Source: Marivita sp965656765 (GTDB lineage: Bacteria > Pseudomonadota > Alphaproteobacteria > Rhodobacterales > Rhodobacteraceae). From it: a DNA stretch of 64,000 nucleotides. Positions 60,698 through 64,000 of the stretch are shown here, piece after piece. How positions within the stretch are numbered: the first letter of the stretch is position 1; each line of letters starts with the position of its first letter. The stretch spans positions 17,214 through 81,213 of the forward strand of contig NZ_CBFHLV010000007.1 of assembly GCF_965656765.1 (NCBI RefSeq), in the 5' to 3' direction. A model generated the notes under the pieces. The model was not told the DNA's origin. It worked only from the letters and a program-made list of their open reading frames with translations, and made no database searches. The position numbers and the translations under genes are program-made.

Positions 60698-62204
60698 CGG
60701 AACAGCAACAATTCTGACCGAGGTCTTTTTCGAGACCATCAGCTATTGGTACATAATCGTCCCAACCATCTTTCTGGGCTTGATCGTTGGCGGCATCCCA
60801 GGCTTTTCGGCGGCCAATACAATCATCATTCTGATGCCGCTGACCTTGGCGCTCGACCTTCAATCCGGCCTGATCTTTATGATCTCGCTCTATTGCTCAG
60901 CCCGGATGGGCGCAGGCATTCCTGCGATCCTGGTGAATATTCCCGGCACAGCCGGGGCTGCGGCAACGCCGCTTGATGGTTACCCGATGGCCAAGCAAGG
61001 CAAAGGCCAGCAGGCTCTGGCAATCTCTTTTGTCGCGTCGTGTATCGGCGGCTTGCTCACAACGATGATCGCCTTGGCCACAATGCCGATCCTTGCGCGT
61101 GTCGGGTTTTACATGCACTCGGTCGAGATGATCGTGGTCATGCTATTCGGCATTTCCCTGATCGCATCGATTGCAGCGCAAGACATGGTCAAAGGTCTGA
61201 TCGCAGGTTTTCTAGGCCTGATGATCGGCTCCATCGGAACCGATGTGGTCTACGCCACGCCGCGCGGCACCTTCGGGTTCCTCGAACTCTATGACGGGGT
61301 GCCTTTGATCCCTGCCCTTGTGGGTCTCTTTGCGGTGTCAGAGGCGTTTGTAATCATCGAAAAACGCGTGATCGTGAACCACACGAATGAACCAAAAGCG
61401 CCCAACTGGACCGATACGTTCGACGGCGTACGCATCGCTTTGAAACGCTGGGTTCACATCGTCTGGACCTCGATGATCGGTCTGGTCATTGGTGTGATCC
61501 CCGGTGCTGGCGCATCCATCGCCAGCTTTGTCGCCTACCAACAATCGCGCAGCTTCTCCAAGACGCCCGAGCTTTATGGCACAGGTCACCCTGAAGGTCT
61601 GATCGCGCCAGAATCTGCCAATAACGGCGTGACCTCCGGTACGTTGGTCCCCTTGTTGGTACTGGGCATTCCGGGGGGCGCGACCGCTGCGATCATGTTG
61701 GTTGTGATGCAGTTCCACGGCGTCAGCTTTGGCCCGTCCCTGTTCGAGGACCAGCCAAAGGTCGGCTACGGCATGTTCATGGCGATGGCGGTCAGCTACG
61801 TGATCATGTTCCTGACGATCCTGCCGCTGTCCCGCTACATGAGCCACGTCACGACGATCCCGACGATCTATCTTGCGCCAATGATCATCGCCTTCACGCT
61901 GGTCGGTGGTTTTGTCCCGCGCGAATACATGTTCGACATGTATCTTGCGCTGGCGTTCGGTGTTCTGGGCTACATTGCACGACGCACCGGATACCACGTT
62001 GCCGCGATCCTGATCGGGGTCATCCTTGGGCCACTCTTGGAAAAGTACTTCCTGTGGTCGCTCAAGAAATCCGATGGCGACATCATGGTTCTCTTCTCTT
62101 CGACGCTGGGCAACATCCTTTGGGTTGGCTTTGCCATGTCGATCATTTTGCCCATCGTTTTCGGGATGCGGCGCAAACGCAAACTTGAGGTGCCTGCAGA
62201 ATGA
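60690..62204 (+). CDS. Tripartite tricarboxylate transporter large permease (TctA)
   Basis: A 504-residue membrane protein of the TctA family. The signature stretches are FLGLIVGGIPGFSAANTIII near the N-terminus, and IPGAGASIASFVAYQQSRS and GIPGGATAAIMLVVMQFHG in the middle. It overlaps tctB by eight bases and the LVIVD gene by four (ATGA). The proton- or sodium-coupled carrier for carboxylates. Confidence 0.92.
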   Translation: MDSGTATILTEVFFETISYWYIIVPTIFLGLIVGGIPGFSAANTIIILMPLTLALDLQSGLIFMISLYCSARMGAGIPAILVNIPGTAGAAATPLDGYPMAKQGKGQQALAISFVASCIGGLLTTMIALATMPILARVGFYMHSVEMIVVMLFGISLIASIAAQDMVKGLIAGFLGLMIGSIGTDVVYATPRGTFGFLELYDGVPLIPALVGLFAVSEAFVIIEKRVIVNHTNEPKAPNWTDTFDGVRIALKRWVHIVWTSMIGLVIGVIPGAGASIASFVAYQQSRSFSKTPELYGTGHPEGLIAPESANNGVTSGTLVPLLVLGIPGGATAAIMLVVMQFHGVSFGPSLFEDQPKVGYGMFMAMAVSYVIMFLTILPLSRYMSHVTTIPTIYLAPMIIAFTLVGGFVPREYMFDMYLALAFGVLGYIARRTGYHVAAILIGVILGPLLEKYFLWSLKKSDGDIMVLFSSTLGNILWVGFAMSIILPIVFGMRRKRKLEVPAE

Positions 62205-63460
62205 AACGTGAAATCGAATATAAACTGTCACACAATATCCACCGGCTGGGGCATCTGGATATCGAAGGCGGCGGCGAAGTCGTGGTGCGGGGCGGCTATG
62301 CCTATGTCGGCCACATGAAACCGCCGATGGGCACCTCGATTATCGACGTGTCCGACCCAGCCAATCCGACGGTGGTGTCGCATGTTGAACCTCCGGACGA
62401 GTGGTCCCATACCCATAAGGTCAAGGTCGTGGGCGATCTTATGATCACCAACGTCGAAATGGACCGGCGGCATTTCCTGCGCAAAGGCGACAAGATCGCG
62501 GGCTTGCGCGCCGAAGGGCTCTCGGATGCTCAGGTAGCAGAGCGTCTTGCGGTGCAGCCTTCGGATATCGCTGTTCTGGAAAAGGCACTGGAGCGCGGCT
62601 ATTCCAGCGGCGGTTTCCGCGTCTGGGATATCTCGGACAAAACCACGCCCAAGCTGCTGTCTTACGTCAAGACCTACGGCTTTGGCGTGCACCGCTTCGA
62701 TATGGATGCAAACTACGCTTATATCTCGACCGAGATGGAGGGATATGTCGGCAATATACTGGTGATTTACGATCTGGCCGACCCCACCAATCCGACCGAG
62801 GTGTCGCGCTGGCACATGCCGGGGCAACACGTGGCCAAAGGCGAAACACCCACGGGTGTCGGATACAGCCACCGTTTGCACCACGCGATGCGCTGCGGCG
62901 ACGAGCTTTGGGCCGCGGTTTGGCATGCGGGGTTTCGGGTGCTGGATGCCAGCGACATTACCAATCCGACGGTCAAAGGCAGCTACCGCTTCCCTGCGGC
63001 GATTCCCGAACCTACCCACACTGTGATGCCGCTTGAACAGACCATTAACGGCAAACGCTATGCAGTCGTGATCGACGAAGAGCATGCCCACCAGCCTGGT
63101 CGGTTGCACGGGTTCATCTGGATCATGGACGTGACCGATCTGAACAACATGGAGCCCATCGCAGCATGGGATCTATCGGAACGGTTGTGCCCCTGGGTAG
63201 GCGAAGACGGCGTCCGGTTTGGTGGGCACCAATTCCGCGAAAAGCTGGACAGCACCCTGATATATGCGACGTGGTTCGCCGGAGGGCTACGCGTGCTTGA
63301 CGTGGCCGATCCATACCTTCCCGTCGAAGTGGCGCATTTCATGGAACCCGGTCCGACCGGCGCGCCACCGCAATCAAACGACGTAGACGTAGACGGCAAC
63401 GGCTTGATCTACGTTCTCGACCGTAACCGTGGCCTTGATATTTTGGAGATGACCCTGTGA
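62201..63460 (+). CDS. LVIVD-repeat beta-propeller protein, histidine-rich, possible metalloenzyme
   Basis: A 419-residue cytosolic-looking protein with no signal peptide. It shows repeated LVIVD-type motifs (IIDVSDPANPTVV, VWDISDKTTPKLL, IYDLADPTNPTEV, VLDASDITNPTVK, VLDVADPYLPVEV), so it folds as a seven-bladed or similar propeller. Histidines recur at blade ends (SHTHK, VHRFD, YSHRLHH, PTHT, EEHAHQ, GGHQF), more than a structural role needs. This resembles metal sites of SBP56/carotenoid-oxygenase-type propellers, by analogy. It overlaps tctA and the OsmC gene by four bases each. I cannot name its reaction. Confidence 0.75.
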   Translation: MKREIEYKLSHNIHRLGHLDIEGGGEVVVRGGYAYVGHMKPPMGTSIIDVSDPANPTVVSHVEPPDEWSHTHKVKVVGDLMITNVEMDRRHFLRKGDKIAGLRAEGLSDAQVAERLAVQPSDIAVLEKALERGYSSGGFRVWDISDKTTPKLLSYVKTYGFGVHRFDMDANYAYISTEMEGYVGNILVIYDLADPTNPTEVSRWHMPGQHVAKGETPTGVGYSHRLHHAMRCGDELWAAVWHAGFRVLDASDITNPTVKGSYRFPAAIPEPTHTVMPLEQTINGKRYAVVIDEEHAHQPGRLHGFIWIMDVTDLNNMEPIAAWDLSERLCPWVGEDGVRFGGHQFREKLDSTLIYATWFAGGLRVLDVADPYLPVEVAHFMEPGPTGAPPQSNDVDVDGNGLIYVLDRNRGLDILEMTL

Positions 63461-63936
63461 GTGATACCGACCTTTTGCCCCCAAGCGTCGACCCGAACAA
63501 AAAAGCACTTGGCATTCGCCGGGTGAGCGCCCGCAACGAGGCCTCGACCCGTTCGGTCATGATGGTGCGCGATCATATCGTCATCACGGACGAGAAAGAA
63601 TCGAACACCGGTCCGACGCCGTTGGAGATGACATTGTCCTCTCTGCTCGGCTGCGAAGGCGTCATCATCAACCGCTGCGCGGAGGCGATGAAGTTTGAAT
63701 ACACCGCAGTGGATATGGACGCCGATGGAGAGGTCGATCAGCGCGGCAGTCGCGGTGTGCAAGGCGTGCGCCCATATTTCAACTGGGTCAAGCTGCGCAT
63801 TCGCGTTCACACCGAAGAAACGCAGGATCGGTTCGAACGTCTGACCCGCAATGTCGAATACCGCTGCCCGGTGATGAACCTGTTCAAATCAGCGGATGTA
63901 GACGTTCAAATCACTTGGGAGCGCGTCAGCCCGTGA
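63457..63936 (+). CDS. OsmC/Ohr family protein
   Basis: A 159-residue OsmC-fold protein. The two redox cysteines sit in LGCEGV (about 65) and YRCPVM (about 139), the usual peroxidase positions, so it may reduce organic hydroperoxides or act as a thiol-dependent hydrolase. GTG start at 63457 overlaps the LVIVD stop. Its stop overlaps the next gene. The context suggests a role in the catabolic cluster, perhaps protection from reactive intermediates. Confidence 0.83.
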   Translation: MSDTDLLPPSVDPNKKALGIRRVSARNEASTRSVMMVRDHIVITDEKESNTGPTPLEMTLSSLLGCEGVIINRCAEAMKFEYTAVDMDADGEVDQRGSRGVQGVRPYFNWVKLRIRVHTEETQDRFERLTRNVEYRCPVMNLFKSADVDVQITWERVSP

Positions 63937-64000
63937 GCCTGTCGCTGACAATCAACGGAACGCTACACAGAATTGCCTCTGACCCGGACACACCCTTGGT
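63933..64000 (+). CDS. 2Fe-2S ferredoxin-type subunit of a molybdenum hydroxylase, N-terminus (partial)
   Basis: A GTG frame from 63933 overlaps the OsmC stop by four bases and reads MSLSLTINGTLHRIASDPDT before leaving the window. The INGT-X-H-X(5)-D(T)PL pattern is the start of the small, 2Fe-2S subunit of xanthine dehydrogenase-type enzymes (IorA, CoxS, NdhS). Only 22 codons are visible, so the partner subunits and the substrate cannot be seen. If right, the cluster includes hydroxylation of a heterocycle or aldehyde. Confidence 0.65.
   Translation, partial: MSLSLTINGTLHRIASDPDTPL

Noticed and set aside
1..64000. tRNA, rRNA, CRISPR arrays, insertion sequences and riboswitches
   Set aside because: I looked through all gaps; none holds a cloverleaf, evenly spaced direct repeats, transposase frame or known riboswitch core. 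All gaps are under about 250 bases.

Overview
The window looks like a chromosomal or large-plasmid segment of a marine alphaproteobacterium of the Roseobacter group (Rhodobacteraceae). The reasons are the dense, GC-rich coding, the very high number of solute transporters (ABC, TRAP, TAXI-TRAP, tripartite tricarboxylate), a dihydroxypropanesulfonate (DHPS) locus of the hpsNOP type, a rhizobial/roseobacter-type glpSTPQUV glycerol transporter and a perfect FNR-type box. These are inferences from recognised protein families; no database was searched. I saw no rRNA, tRNA, CRISPR array, insertion sequence, phage gene or origin. No gene-free stretch exceeds 300 bases; the longest gaps (about 150-240 bases) lie between divergent or adjacent operons and most hold operator-like repeats or terminators.

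Layout. (1) 1-603, minus: the start of one YeeE/YedE-type sulfur transporter gene and all of a second, behind an FNR box and an ATTC-N8-GAAT dyad. (2) 741-11057: a glycerol regulon, glpD-glpS-glpT-glpP-glpQ-glpU-glpV-glpK on the minus strand, with a divergent DeoR-type repressor. (3) 11058-19044: a LacI-type repressor and a divergent DHPS operon (small membrane protein, TRAP transporter, HpsN/O/P dehydrogenases, universal stress protein), separated by two LacI operators. (4) 19047-19976: an MscS channel. (5) 20136-24474: a fructose/ribose-type ABC transporter (frcBCA) with a divergent ROK repressor. (6) 24483-31293, minus: one apparent seven-gene operon encoding a GntR repressor, a LigM-like tetrahydrofolate-dependent aromatic O-demethylase, a TRAP transporter, an extradiol dioxygenase and an arylamine N-acetyltransferase. 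(7) 31431-41896: an AraC regulator and a divergent operon of aldehyde dehydrogenase, branched-chain-type ABC transporter, second aldehyde dehydrogenase and flotillin-like protein. (8) 41964-52075: a ThDP decarboxylase plus TSUP exporter pair, divergent from a TAXI-TRAP, IclR, aldehyde dehydrogenase, FAD monooxygenase and CalA-like dehydrogenase operon. (9) 52210-64000: a fumarylpyruvate-hydrolase-like enzyme divergent from a GntR gene, then an ABC importer, a dihydroxyphthalate-decarboxylase-like enzyme, a TSUP exporter, a TctCBA transporter, a histidine-rich LVIVD beta-propeller, an OsmC protein and the start of a molybdenum-hydroxylase iron-sulfur subunit.

The genes work as a row of self-contained uptake-plus-catabolism modules, most with their own repressor and operator. 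Modules 6 to 9 point to aromatic compounds. The most interesting candidates for undescribed biology are the module 8 pathway (a benzoylformate-decarboxylase-like enzyme joined to aryl alcohol and aldehyde oxidation, aromatic hydroxylation and TAXI uptake), the module 9 cluster with its possible propeller metalloenzyme, ABC importers with one canonical and one degenerate ATP site (glycerol and branched-chain type), a LivF with a long disordered tail beside a flotillin, and a hairpin placed directly after seven of the eight solute-binding-protein genes.
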